Positions 45,290 to 53,811 of a stretch of 57,090 nucleotides of DNA are shown piece by piece. This stretch comes from a virus. Position 1 is the first letter of the stretch. Every line of letters starts with the position of its first letter. The notes beneath the pieces are model-generated. The model had not been told where the DNA came from and made no database searches. It saw only the letters and a program-made list of their open reading frames with translations. The translations under genes were made by a program, and so were the position numbers. The stretch spans positions 1 through 57,090 of IMG/VR virus record IMGVR_UViG_3300046694_000629. The stretch is one strand, 5' to 3'.

Positions 45290-45703
45290 GTGTCAAGATC
45301 GGTAGAGTTAAAGCTTGCAACCTCTAGCGATGAGGCGTGGGCGACCAATCTGTTAAGAGTGAGTGGCCCGTGTGGAGTTAGCTCTGTCCGGAGTGATTCT
45401 CTTGAACATGATGAAGTCGTTTATTTAATAGCCGAAACTGGAAACTTCGTCGGATTTATCACCTACCGAAAGATTGGTAGCCAATTATTTAACCTCTTTG
45501 TCTCGCCCCAGCATAGGAAGAATGGCGTGGGGAGGCTTGCGGTTGCGAAGCTCGTTTCCGAAATGCGAGATCGCGGAATATTGCAGCTCACCGTCAACTC
45601 AGTGGATGAGTCAGTACCGTTTTGGACGAAGACGTTTCGGCAGTATCAGGTTCAGATGGAAGGAGACAACAAATTTATTGTGTGTATTTCATCTATCCCG
45701 TGA
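45290..45703 (+). CDS. GNAT-family acetyltransferase
   Basis: A 137-residue protein ending in a GNAT core: NLFVSPQHRKNGVGRLAVAK has the acetyl-CoA-binding R-x-x-G-x-G motif (RKNGVG), followed by ILQLTVNSVDESVPFWTKTF, the usual strand and the N-x-x-x-x-x-F-W pattern. The GTG at 45290 with GAGG nine bases upstream is the best start; an in-frame TTG at 45218 is possible. AT-richer than its neighbours. The target is unknown: protein, antibiotic or toxin acetylation are all possible. Confidence 0.72.
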   Translation: MSRSVELKLATSSDEAWATNLLRVSGPCGVSSVRSDSLEHDEVVYLIAETGNFVGFITYRKIGSQLFNLFVSPQHRKNGVGRLAVAKLVSEMRDRGILQLTVNSVDESVPFWTKTFRQYQVQMEGDNKFIVCISSIP

Positions 45704-45788
45704 TCCGCTCGAAATCGTCGCTCACCCGGACTTCTTGCACTTCCCTAAGCAGTGCTACATTGCCGGTTTTCCCACAGGAGTGACCTGC

Positions 45789-46133
45789 ATGAAACTGATC
45801 GTAGGAGCGCTGGCGGTAGCGCTGTTGGCGGGGTGCTCGTCGCCCGGAGATGTGAAGAAGAACGATCCGACCATCAGCGCATCCACCAATAAATCAGCCA
45901 AGAAGTACGCTCTGTGCGTATTCCCGAAGTGGCAGGAGCAGCGCTCGACTTCGACCATGTCTGAGACGGAGAACGGCTATCGGCTGGTCGTTGCTACTGA
46001 CATGATGACCGATGAGGTGCTTGAAGTTTCCAGCGCTGGAACAGGCAGCAAAGTCGCACTGTATCAGCGGTTGCCGTGGTCAAAAATGTGGGGCCGCGCG
46101 GCACTTGAGGCAGCAGTTCGCGAGTGCCTGTAA
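45789..46133 (+). CDS. Lipoprotein in the tail cluster
   Basis: A 114-residue protein with a lipoprotein signal peptide: MKLIVGALAVALLAGC-SS, lipobox LAGC with Cys16. The mature part is small and soluble (YALCVFPKWQEQRSTSTMSE; LYQRLPWSKMWGRAALEAAV). AGGAG lies seven to eight bases before the ATG at 45789. Lipoproteins at this place between K and I/J in lambdoid phages can act in superinfection exclusion (as Cor near J), but no similarity to Cor is visible. Confidence 0.72.
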   Translation: MKLIVGALAVALLAGCSSPGDVKKNDPTISASTNKSAKKYALCVFPKWQEQRSTSTMSETENGYRLVVATDMMTDEVLEVSSAGTGSKVALYQRLPWSKMWGRAALEAAVRECL

Positions 46134-46150
46134 ACCGAGCAATTTATCAA

Positions 46151-46174
46151 AACCGCCAATTGGCGGTTTTTTTT
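46151..46174 (+). terminator. Strong rightward terminator
   Basis: AACCGCCAATTGGCGGTT is a perfect 9-bp palindrome (46151-46168) followed by a run of T to 46174. It closes the lipoprotein gene before tail I. Confidence 0.78.
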
Positions 46175-46190
46175 CGTCAGGAGATAACCC

Positions 46191-46787
46191 ATGGCGGCCG
46201 CAACAATTTCTAAACCATCAATGACCACCATTCTCTTATCTGGCCCGCTGGCAAGGCTATTCGGACGCGTGCATTACCGAGAGCTTGGCAGTAAATCGGT
46301 TGGCGAAGCGTTCCAGGCATTGAAATGCACAATCGACGGGTTCGAAGGGGCGATCAAGGATCTGGACCGGCGTGGTATGCGATTCGCGATATTCCGAAAT
46401 CGGAAAAATGTGGGCGAAAAAGATTTTGCACTCGGGGGCGCTCAGGAAATTCGAATTGTTCCGGTGATTTCAGGAAGCAAGCGCGCTGGTGTACTTCAAA
46501 CAATCATCGGCGTCGTGCTGATTGCCGCATCATTTTTTGCTGGTGGCGCTGGTCCCTCTCTGTTCTCCGCTGGTTTGGCAATGACTGCCGGCGGCGTGAT
46601 CCAGATGCTCAGCCCTCAAGCCTCAGGCCTGAAGCAAAGCGCATCTCCTGAAAACGCCCCGTCCTACGCCTTCGGCAGCGCCAAAAACACCACTGCCAGC
46701 GGCAACCCGGTACCGATCTGCATCGGCGAGCGCCGGTGGGGTGGGATGATTATCTCAGCCTCGATCCTGGCGGAGGACAAGGCATGA
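46191..46787 (+). CDS. Tail assembly protein I
   Basis: A 198-residue protein. TTILLSGPLARLFGRVHYRE, then SVGEAFQALKCTIDGFEGAI and a hydrophobic glycine-rich stretch (VLQTIIGVVLIAASFFAGGA) followed by AFGSAKNTTASGNPVPICIG match lambda gpI. AGGAG lies seven to eight bases before the ATG. Needed for tail tip assembly with J and K. Confidence 0.9.
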   Translation: MAAATISKPSMTTILLSGPLARLFGRVHYRELGSKSVGEAFQALKCTIDGFEGAIKDLDRRGMRFAIFRNRKNVGEKDFALGGAQEIRIVPVISGSKRAGVLQTIIGVVLIAASFFAGGAGPSLFSAGLAMTAGGVIQMLSPQASGLKQSASPENAPSYAFGSAKNTTASGNPVPICIGERRWGGMIISASILAEDKA

Positions 46788-47050
46788 CCAAAGTGACCTA
46801 CAGCATCACCATCCACGACCTGCATCGACTTGAAGGTGGAGTGGTTTGTGTCGACGAAGCAGTGGTGGCCGTTCTGGACAACGGGCGCGAAATCCATCGA
46901 GAGCGCTTCTTTGGCAAATGCACATCGCCAAGCGGCTACACGCGAAAGTACCGCGGTAAGCCCGGTCTTAACGCCGCACTGATCTCTGGCAATTGCCGCA
47001 TGGGTTTTAGCTTGAGTGAGCCGGCAAAGGCTGCTCCAGCCCACCCATAA
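46784..47050 (+). CDS. Small protein between tail I and J
   Basis: An 88-residue protein, MTKVTYSITIHDLHRLEGGV, then VDEAVVAVLDNGREIHRERF and CTSPSGYTRKYRGKPGLNAA. Beta-rich start. Its ATG overlaps the stop of gene I as ATGA and GGAGGACAAGG lies before it. Its last 44 bases overlap the convergent leftward gene. Function unknown. Confidence 0.65.
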   Translation: MTKVTYSITIHDLHRLEGGVVCVDEAVVAVLDNGREIHRERFFGKCTSPSGYTRKYRGKPGLNAALISGNCRMGFSLSEPAKAAPAHP

Positions 47051-47252
47051 AATCGTCAGAACCAAGCCGGTGAGAGCCGTATTCGACTCGATACCTAGGC
47101 CCGCGAGATTGCGCCTCGGCTTCAGCTGCCTCCTTAGAGGCGTAGATGTCTACGAATCGCCATGGCGAGCTTTGCACAACGCCCCAACCCAGCACGCAGT
47201 CTGCGTTATCCGGATCTTTCGGAAGGTTTTTAGCGAGGCTTCTGATTGACAT
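47007..47252 (-). CDS. Leftward accessory gene before tail J
   Basis: An 81-residue protein, MSIRSLAKNLPKDPDNADCV, then GWGVVQSSPWRFVDIYASKE and AEAEAQSRGPRYRVEYGSHR. Compact alpha/beta pattern. AAGGA lies seven bases before the ATG at 47252. It opposes the late operon and is convergent with the preceding gene. Similar short proteins with a W-x-F-V-D-I-Y-x-S-x-E-x-A core occur in Pseudomonas phages; function unknown. Confidence 0.62.
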   Translation of the reverse strand: MSIRSLAKNLPKDPDNADCVLGWGVVQSSPWRFVDIYASKEAAEAEAQSRGPRYRVEYGSHRLGSDDFMGGLEQPLPAHSS

Positions 47253-47343
47253 GGCCGATCCTTGGTTGTGAGAAAGCAGGAAATTACTACTCCGCAACGT
47301 GTGGTCGTTACTGGCATTTCATCCACGCTGTATGGACACCCAC

Positions 47344-47367
47344 ACCGCCCGCGAGGCGGTTTTTTTA
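47344..47367 (+). terminator. Terminator just upstream of tail J
   Basis: ACCGCC-CGCGA-GGCGGT followed by a run of T. It stands 15 bases before the J start codon, so late transcription must pass it, consistent with an antiterminated polymerase. Confidence 0.72.
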
Positions 47368-47382
47368 TGCCTGGAGGAAAGA

Positions 47383-50300
47383 ATGGGCGCAGCAGCACAG
47401 ATCGATATCAGCGGCGAGAAGGGCGGCAGCAGCAAGCCGAAGTCGCCGACCGAAGCCAGCGACAGCCTGCGCTCGACCAACCTGGCAAAGCTGCTGATCG
47501 CCGTGGGCGAGGGGGAGTTCGATAGCGTCCCGACCGATTACGACATCTACCTGGACAACACGCCGATCCGCGATGCCAGCGGCAACTACAACTTCCCGAA
47601 CGTGAAGTGGGACTGGCGGCCAGGCTCTGTGGATCAGACTTACATCCCCGGCATTCCGTCGGTGGAGAACGAGACCTCGTTGAACATTGAGCTGCGCAGC
47701 GATTCGCCGTGGGTGCGCTCGATCACCAACACCCAGCTTTCCGCCGTGCGCATGCGTTTGGCTTGGCCAGCGCTGCAAAGGTCTGATGACCAAGGCAACG
47801 TCGGCGGCTACCGCATCGAATACGCGATCGACGTGTCCACCGACGGCGGTACCTATCAGCAAGTGCTGGTGGACGCCGTCGACGGCAAGACCACCACGCG
47901 CTATGAGCGCTCGCGCCGCATCGATTTGCCGGACGCCACCACGGGATGGCAGATCCGCGTGCGCCGCCTGACCCCGAACCAGAACACCAACAAGATCGCC
48001 GACACCATGCTGGTGGCCGGTTATACCGAGGTGATCGACGCGAAGCTGCGATACCCGAACACCGCGCTGCTCTACATCGAGTTCGACGCCGAGCAGTTCA
48101 CCAACATCCCGGCGGTGACCGTGAAGTGCAAGGCACGGCGCTGGATGGTGCCGAGCAACTACGATCCGATTCAGCGCACCTACACCGGGACGTGGGACGG
48201 CTCGATGAAATCGGCCTGGACCAACAACCCGGCGTGGATCACCTACGGCATCTGCACCGAAGAGCGTTTCGGTCTGGGCAAGCGTATCAAGCCTTTCATG
48301 GTCGACAAGTGGGAGCTGTACCGGATCGCCCAGTACTGCGATCAGTTGGTGCCGAACGGCCTCGGCGGGCAGGAACCGCGCTTCCTCTGCGACATGAACC
48401 TGCAGGGCAAGGCTGACGCTTGGTCACTGCTGCGCGATATCTCGGCGATTTACCGGGGCATGACGTACTGGGCGCAGGGCCAGCTGGTGATGCAGGCCGA
48501 CATGCCGCGCGCGCAGGATTTCGACTACGTCTTCACCCGGGCCAACGTTATTGACGGCAAATTCTCGTATGGCAGCGCCTCGGCTAAGACCCGGTACACC
48601 CGGGCGCTGGTCAGCTACGACAACCCAGCGAACAACTTCGACACCGACGTGATTCCGTTCGCTGACCTGAATCTGCAGCGCCGTTACGGCGACCGGCCGA
48701 CAGAGCTGAGTGCCATTGGCTGCACCCGCGCCTCCGAGGCCCAACGCCGCGGCAAGTGGGCGATCTTGAGCAACAACCAAGACCGCACTGTGTCGTTCAA
48801 GACCGGCATGGAGGGCGTGATTCCGCTGCCGGGTCACATCATCCCTGTAGCTGACTCGTTGCTGGCGGGCCGTGAAGTCGGCGGCCGGATCTCGGCGGTG
48901 GCAGGGCGGGTGATCACGCTTGATCGTGACACCCAGGCCAAGGCCGGTGATCGTTTGATCATCAACCTGCCCGGCGGCCGCGCTGAAGGTCGCACCGTGC
49001 AAAGCGTCAACGGCCGCGCCGTGACCGTCACGGTTGCCTACAGCGAACTGCCGGTGGTGCAGTTGCAATGGGCGCTCGACGCCGATGACTTGGCCATTCC
49101 GTTGTATCGCGTGTTGCGCACCAAGCGAACCACCGAGGGCGACTACGAAATCAGCGCGCTCCAGTTCGAGCCGAGCAAGTTCGCGTTCATCGACACCGGC
49201 GCACGCCTGGAAGAACGTCCGATCAGCGTGATACCAATCACGGTCGTTCCGGCGCCCGCCAGCGTTTCGTTGTCATCGATTTCATCGGTGGTGCAGGGCC
49301 TGGCCGTGGCCACCATGACCATCAGCTGGCCTGCGGTGGATGGCGCCGTCGGCTATGACGTGGAATGGCGCAAGGACAGCGGCAACTGGATAAAGCTGCA
49401 GCGCACCGGTATGACCAACGTGGACGTGGTCGGGATTTATGCCGGCGCATACGTGGCCCGCGTTCGCGCGGTGAGTGCGTTCGATATCTCGTCGATTTGG
49501 CGTAATTCGATCCTGACCAACCTCAAGGGGAAGGAAGGATTGCCGCCGGCTGTGTCGTACCTGACGCCGACCAGTCTTGTTTACGGCATTCGGATGGCGT
49601 GGGGCTTCCCACCAGGCGCAGAGGACACCCAGCGAACTGAGATCTGGTACAGCAAAACGACCTCTCGGGATGATGCGATCAAGCTCGGTGACTTCGCCTA
49701 TCCGCAGGCATCGCACGAAATGCAAAACATCCTTGCCGGTGCAAGTTTCTTTTTCTGGGCGCGCCTCATCGATCGGACTGGAAACATCGGGCCATGGTAT
49801 CCACAAGGTATCGGCGTCAACGGCCAAGCAAGTTCTGATCAAACCGAGTACGAGAAATATTTCTCCGGACAGATCGGCGATTCCGCGCTTGGCAAGCGGC
49901 TTGGCGATCGCATAAGCCTGATTGATGGTCCGGCGGACTTACCGGGATCGGTGAACAACCGCATTCAGGTCGTAACCGGTGAGGTTGATGCAATCTCGGA
50001 AAAAGTCGACGGCGTGTTTGCCCAAGTGAATCCACCGATGGCGGGTGAAACTGAGGGCTTCGCCGGATCGACGGAAGCCTTCGTCGGCGTCTGGTCATTG
50101 CAGTCTGCCGTGATCGAAGGCGATGTAGCCACCGGCAAGCGTGTCGACACCGTTCAGGTTGAGATGGGCAAGAACAGCGCCGTCATTCAGCAGGTCAGCC
50201 AGGCGCAAGTTGCAGCGGATGGCAAAGCATCGACCATGTGGTCTGTGAAGATGCAGATTGACTCCAACGGTCGATACGTTGCCGCTGGAATCGGTCTCGG

Positions 50301-50658
50301 GATAGAGAACGGCCCCGCAGGATTACAGAGTCAGTTCATCGTCAGCGCTGATCGCTTTGCTGTCGTCAACAGCATCGCCGGCGGGCCTCTGGCAGTTCCC
50401 TTTGTCGTACAAAACGGCCAGACCTTTATCAGCTCCGCATTCATTGCCGACGGCACGATCACCAACGCCAAGATCGGCAGCTACATCAGCTCCACCAACT
50501 ACATCGCCGGCCAGCAAGGCTGGATTCTGAACAAAGACGGCACGCTTGAAATCAACGGCATCGTTCCTGGTCAAGGGCGCTTAGTGATCAATTCGCTGAA
50601 CGTCTCGGTCTACGACGCCAATAACGTGCTGCGCGTCCGTCTCGGCTATCTGGGGTGA
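47383..50658 (+). CDS. Tail tip / host specificity protein J
   Basis: A 1091-residue central tail-tip protein. The N-terminal two-thirds match lambda gpJ (EGEFDSVPTDYDIYLDNTPI; GTWDGSMKSAWTNNPAWITY; RFLCDMNLQGKADAWSLLRD). A fibronectin-like domain lies at about 640-730, and the C-terminal part (ETEGFAGSTEAFVGVWSLQS; DGTITNAKIGSYISS) is the DUF1983-type end that contacts fibre proteins. GGAGG lies five bases before the ATG at 47383. It determines adsorption; a few small tip proteins follow. Confidence 0.95.
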   Translation: MGAAAQIDISGEKGGSSKPKSPTEASDSLRSTNLAKLLIAVGEGEFDSVPTDYDIYLDNTPIRDASGNYNFPNVKWDWRPGSVDQTYIPGIPSVENETSLNIELRSDSPWVRSITNTQLSAVRMRLAWPALQRSDDQGNVGGYRIEYAIDVSTDGGTYQQVLVDAVDGKTTTRYERSRRIDLPDATTGWQIRVRRLTPNQNTNKIADTMLVAGYTEVIDAKLRYPNTALLYIEFDAEQFTNIPAVTVKCKARRWMVPSNYDPIQRTYTGTWDGSMKSAWTNNPAWITYGICTEERFGLGKRIKPFMVDKWELYRIAQYCDQLVPNGLGGQEPRFLCDMNLQGKADAWSLLRDISAIYRGMTYWAQGQLVMQADMPRAQDFDYVFTRANVIDGKFSYGSASAKTRYTRALVSYDNPANNFDTDVIPFADLNLQRRYGDRPTELSAIGCTRASEAQRRGKWAILSNNQDRTVSFKTGMEGVIPLPGHIIPVADSLLAGREVGGRISAVAGRVITLDRDTQAKAGDRLIINLPGGRAEGRTVQSVNGRAVTVTVAYSELPVVQLQWALDADDLAIPLYRVLRTKRTTEGDYEISALQFEPSKFAFIDTGARLEERPISVIPITVVPAPASVSLSSISSVVQGLAVATMTISWPAVDGAVGYDVEWRKDSGNWIKLQRTGMTNVDVVGIYAGAYVARVRAVSAFDISSIWRNSILTNLKGKEGLPPAVSYLTPTSLVYGIRMAWGFPPGAEDTQRTEIWYSKTTSRDDAIKLGDFAYPQASHEMQNILAGASFFFWARLIDRTGNIGPWYPQGIGVNGQASSDQTEYEKYFSGQIGDSALGKRLGDRISLIDGPADLPGSVNNRIQVVTGEVDAISEKVDGVFAQVNPPMAGETEGFAGSTEAFVGVWSLQSAVIEGDVATGKRVDTVQVEMGKNSAVIQQVSQAQVAADGKASTMWSVKMQIDSNGRYVAAGIGLGIENGPAGLQSQFIVSADRFAVVNSIAGGPLAVPFVVQNGQTFISSAFIADGTITNAKIGSYISSTNYIAGQQGWILNKDGTLEINGIVPGQGRLVINSLNVSVYDANNVLRVRLGYLG

Positions 50659-50661
50659 TAA

Positions 50662-50979
50662 ATGGCATATGGAATGAGGATCTGGGGCGCCGATGGCGCG
50701 CTCCAGATCGACGAAAACTCGTTCACTATTCGGGTGGTGCTTTCAACGTTAGTGACATTCACTGGAGGGAAGTCAAATCAGGACTTTGCGGTGCCTGGAG
50801 TTGGCCCCTCAAATGGCGCCGCGATTGTTGTCCCTGTCGGTACCTACACTGATCAGCAACAGCAGTTTGAAACCGAGCTGGTCGATAACGTGGCCCGGGT
50901 TTACAACCATACAAGAGGCTACGCCGCGAGCTATGTCGCGACCGGGACGATGCGACTGATCGTCATGAGGTTCAACTGA
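50662..50979 (+). CDS. Tail-tip accessory protein (DUF6453-like), copy 1
   Basis: A 105-residue protein, MAYGMRIWGADGALQIDENS, then VVPVGTYTDQQQQFETELVD. It shares its MAYG start and the M-R-x-W-x-x-D-G pattern with the next gene, and both resemble small Pseudomonas proteins that follow J. GGGGTG lies six bases before the ATG. Probably a receptor-contacting or fibre-base protein; function inferred from position. Confidence 0.7.
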   Translation: MAYGMRIWGADGALQIDENSFTIRVVLSTLVTFTGGKSNQDFAVPGVGPSNGAAIVVPVGTYTDQQQQFETELVDNVARVYNHTRGYAASYVATGTMRLIVMRFN

Positions 50980-51659
50980 TGGCGTACGGACTAGAGTTTA
51001 GGAACAACAGCAATGTGGTAACCATTGATTCTGAATTCGCCAGGTTAATGGTGATTTCGAGTGGGAGGTATGCGCCGACGGAAGAAGGGGGCATGGGCTC
51101 AACGAATTACTTCGCAAGGCCGGTGACATCACAGGAGCCGCCGCTAGTATTCGTCCGCCCGGATACTGTCGCCGGCGTCGCCGGACTCAGCAGCATGAGA
51201 TTGATCGGCTCCGCAGGCAACTGGACCGGATTCTATGTTCGCGCGTACAGCAACGCCACGGCCCAGCCTAATGGCCGCTACTTCGTCGCCGCGTTTGCTG
51301 CTCAAGCGGTGGCACAGTACGGCATGCGGCTCTGGGACGGATCTGGAAAAATGCTCTTCGACTCAGGTACACCCAATGCCAGTTTCACGCGAGCTATCCA
51401 AAACTGGACTTATGTGAAGTCGGATCAATCCGACCAGGGACTGTACCGAAACTACTACTCGGTACCATTCAATTTTCCCCAAGACGAATTCATTCTGATC
51501 AACAACTTCGGCATGAGCATGGTGTCCGGCGGGAACATCCCAAGACAGCTGTACTGTACGTGGGATTTTGCGGCAAATACGCTCTACGCCATCACCTCTG
51601 CCGCCAATAATCCCTTCGCATTTTTCCTCCCCGCAATGTTTGCCAAGATGGCCGTGTAA
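50979..51659 (+). CDS. Tail-tip accessory protein (DUF6453-like), copy 2
   Basis: A 226-residue protein, MAYGLEFRNNSNVVTIDSEF, then YFVAAFAAQAVAQYGMRLWD and FDSGTPNASFTRAIQNW, a beta-rich pattern seen in small proteins downstream of J. Its ATG overlaps the stop of copy 1 (TGATG). The central YGMRLWDGSGKMLFDS matches the start of copy 1 (YGMRIWGADGALQID), which suggests related domains. Probably part of the tail tip. Confidence 0.72.
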   Translation: MAYGLEFRNNSNVVTIDSEFARLMVISSGRYAPTEEGGMGSTNYFARPVTSQEPPLVFVRPDTVAGVAGLSSMRLIGSAGNWTGFYVRAYSNATAQPNGRYFVAAFAAQAVAQYGMRLWDGSGKMLFDSGTPNASFTRAIQNWTYVKSDQSDQGLYRNYYSVPFNFPQDEFILINNFGMSMVSGGNIPRQLYCTWDFAANTLYAITSAANNPFAFFLPAMFAKMAV

Positions 51660-51696
51660 TCGCGCGCGCCCAACCTCTCAAAATCAGGAACTTGTA

Positions 51697-52341
51697 ATGT
51701 CCAAGCAGACGATCACTCTCGGCTCTGCGCCTACAGGCGTGGGCGGCGATACGCCTCGAAGTGCGTTCACTAAAACACAGAGCAATTTCGACGAACTTTA
51801 TGCAGCGCTTGGCGCCAGTGGTAGCCCGCTTGTGCTTCCGGCAGCACTCCCGATTGCTCAAGGCGGGACCGGCGGAACAACGCAGCCGACAGCCCGAGCC
51901 GCGCTGGGCATAAAGTCCGGCGACGTTCGCTGGAAATCGAATACCAGCAACGTAACCATTCCGAACGGCACCTACACCACAATAAACTGGACCAACGACG
52001 TCTACGGTGTAGGGGGAATTCACAGTCAGACTTCAAACTCAGATGCGTTCGTTTTGCCAGTAGGAATTTTCTTGGTGTCGGCGACGCTGACTTACGACTA
52101 CGCCGCAAATGGTCGGCGTGGTCTGCGCTTCACACTGGGTAACGCCGCTTTTGCTGGATGCTTCCTGCTTTCACCGGTGACACCTTCGGGTTCAACCGTG
52201 TTGACGCTCACGATTATTATCAGGGTAACCGCTGCAGGTACGATTCTGAGGGTTCAGGGTTTTCAAGACAGTGGCGCCGATCTAAACGCGGCGTTGAGTG
52301 GCGGCAGCAACCTCGAAATCTTTCAGCTTGGAGATGCCTGA
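51697..52341 (+). CDS. Tail fibre protein
   Basis: A 214-residue protein, MSKQTITLGSAPTGVGGDTP, then KTQSNFDELYAALGASGSPL, PIAQGGTGGTTQPTARAALG, the T-G-x-G-G-x-T and GGTGGTT patterns of tail-fibre attachment segments. The C-terminal 130 residues are beta-rich and likely form the receptor-binding tip. AGGA lies seven to eight bases before the ATG at 51697. Short for a fibre. Confidence 0.78.
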   Translation: MSKQTITLGSAPTGVGGDTPRSAFTKTQSNFDELYAALGASGSPLVLPAALPIAQGGTGGTTQPTARAALGIKSGDVRWKSNTSNVTIPNGTYTTINWTNDVYGVGGIHSQTSNSDAFVLPVGIFLVSATLTYDYAANGRRGLRFTLGNAAFAGCFLLSPVTPSGSTVLTLTIIIRVTAAGTILRVQGFQDSGADLNAALSGGSNLEIFQLGDA

Positions 52342-52733
52342 TGGCGACCATTGTCGTTCCACCCAACTATGACCTGGTCAAGATCGCCACTTCGGCGGGC
52401 CAGCCAGACCCTGAAATGCGCTCCTATCACGACGGGGTTCTCGAGGTTCTGGGGGTGACCCAGAAAAAACTGACCGCAGCTCTGGCGAATTACAGCTATT
52501 CAGAGACTGAAGTCGAGGTTGCCACCCTGAGCGCGATATCCAAACGCGATCAGCTGTTGGAATCAGCAGATAAGGCGACGGCCGGAATGTCTGACGCGTT
52601 CATCGCCGGCCTGTTGGACGAAGCTGACACCCAGCGGTTCAAGAGCTTCGCCGCTTATAAGCTGGCGCTGAGGAACATCAGTGCGCAGGACGGGTACCCG
52701 ACAGCAATCGATTGGCCCCTCAATCCCGCCTGA
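52341..52733 (+). CDS. Tail fibre assembly/chaperone-like protein
   Basis: A 130-residue protein, MATIVVPPNYDLVKIATSAG, then EVATLSAISKRDQLLESADK and AAYKLALRNISAQDGYPTAI, ending in DWPLNPA. The W-P-x-x-P end is typical of tail-fibre assembly proteins. Its ATG overlaps the fibre stop (TGATG), supporting a partner of that fibre. Confidence 0.7.
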   Translation: MATIVVPPNYDLVKIATSAGQPDPEMRSYHDGVLEVLGVTQKKLTAALANYSYSETEVEVATLSAISKRDQLLESADKATAGMSDAFIAGLLDEADTQRFKSFAAYKLALRNISAQDGYPTAIDWPLNPA

Positions 52734-52750
52734 TCAAGCCAAACACCGCA

Positions 52751-52776
52751 ACCCGCCATCGAGCGGGTATTTTTTT
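52751..52776 (+). terminator. Terminator before the lysis genes
   Basis: ACCCGC-CATCGA-GCGGGT followed by A and seven T. It is placed 15 bases before the endolysin start codon. Confidence 0.72.
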
Positions 52777-52790
52777 GCCTGGAGAAAATT

Positions 52791-53213
52791 ATGAGTGCCA
52801 CTGAAAGAGAGCGCGACATCCTCGCCCGCACCATCTGGGGTGAGGCTCGCGGGGAGGGAACGGCCGGACAGATCGCCGTCGCCTGGACGATCCGCAACCG
52901 CGTTTTCGATGGAAAGGAAAAGTCTTGGTGGGGGGAGGGGTATGCAGGGGTGTGCCAGAAACCCTACCAGTTCAGCTGCTGGAACAAGACCGACCCGAAC
53001 TATCAGTTCCTGATCGGCGTGAAGCAGATCCCGTTCCGCGAGCTGGCGCAATGTCGAATCGCTGCTGACCAGGTGATCGACGGCAAGGTGCCTGATCCTA
53101 CCGGCGGCGCCACGCACTACTACGCCACCAGCATCAAGGCACCGGCCTGGGCGGCGAAGGCAAAGCAGACGCTCAAGTTGGGCGGCCACGTTTTCTTCAA
53201 GGATGTGCCGTAA
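52791..53213 (+). CDS. SleB-like cell-wall hydrolase (endolysin)
   Basis: A 140-residue protein of the SleB/CwlJ hydrolase family. Recognisable are ILARTIWGEARGEGTAGQIA, with Glu18 as the likely catalytic acid, VAWTIRNRV, then YQFSCWN and GGATHYYATS. No signal peptide, so it depends on the holin for release. GGAG lies nine bases before the ATG. The spanin gene begins within its stop codon. Confidence 0.88.
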   Translation: MSATERERDILARTIWGEARGEGTAGQIAVAWTIRNRVFDGKEKSWWGEGYAGVCQKPYQFSCWNKTDPNYQFLIGVKQIPFRELAQCRIAADQVIDGKVPDPTGGATHYYATSIKAPAWAAKAKQTLKLGGHVFFKDVP

Positions 53214-53719
53214 TGGTCGTGCCGTGGAAAGCGGTGGGCGCGCTGGCAATGGTGGTGATCGGCGCCGGCAGTGCCTGGCAGTTTCAGGACTGGCGCTTCG
53301 GCAAGCAGTTGGCCGAACAGGCCCAGCAGCACGCCAAAACCCTCAATCAACTGACCCAGGCCGCTGCCACCGCAGAGAAGGCTGAGCAGGACAAGCGGCT
53401 GGCGCTCGAGCAGCGGCTGGCGGCCAGTGAGCAAACCCACTTCAGGAAAATGACTGATGCCCAACGTGATCAAGATCGCTTGCGCGATCGCCTTGCCACT
53501 TCTGATCTGCGGTTGTCAGTCCTCCTCGACGCAACCGACGCTGCCAAAGGCTGTGGTGTGCCAGCCGCCTCCGGCGCCGGCGGCGTGGATCATGCAGCCT
53601 TACGAGCCCGACTTGACCCGGCGCATGCTCAACGAGTTATCGCCATCACCGATACAGGCGACCGGGGACTGATCGCGTTACAGGCGTGCCAGTCGTATGT
53701 CAGGGCGCTGGAGCAATAA
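53213..53719 (+). CDS. Inner-membrane spanin Rz
   Basis: A 168-residue i-spanin. Residues 6-24 (AVGALAMVVIGAGSAW) are the membrane anchor, followed by a periplasmic coiled coil (AEQAQQHAKTLNQLTQAAAT; DKRLALEQRLAASEQTHFRK). It overlaps the endolysin stop by one base (TAATG) and contains Rz1 in another frame. Rz and Rz1 together fuse inner and outer membranes at the last step of lysis. Confidence 0.9.
   Translation: MVVPWKAVGALAMVVIGAGSAWQFQDWRFGKQLAEQAQQHAKTLNQLTQAAATAEKAEQDKRLALEQRLAASEQTHFRKMTDAQRDQDRLRDRLATSDLRLSVLLDATDAAKGCGVPAASGAGGVDHAALRARLDPAHAQRVIAITDTGDRGLIALQACQSYVRALEQ
53457..53672 (+). CDS. Outer-membrane spanin Rz1, nested in Rz
   Basis: A 71-residue lipoprotein read in the +1 frame inside Rz. 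The signal (MPNVIKIACAIALPLLICGC) ends in the lipobox LICGC with Cys20; the mature part is proline-rich (PTLPKAVVCQPPPAPAA), as in o-spanins. AGGA lies ten bases before the ATG. Fully embedded Rz1 is a known arrangement. Confidence 0.88.
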   Translation: MPNVIKIACAIALPLLICGCQSSSTQPTLPKAVVCQPPPAPAAWIMQPYEPDLTRRMLNELSPSPIQATGD

Positions 53720-53811
53720 ACAAACTGAAACGACCTCTGCTGGCAGATTGATATTCTCTAGATTAAATTGATCTCCCCTATCATTTGTTACAGCTAAAAA
53801 GGAAGTCAGCA

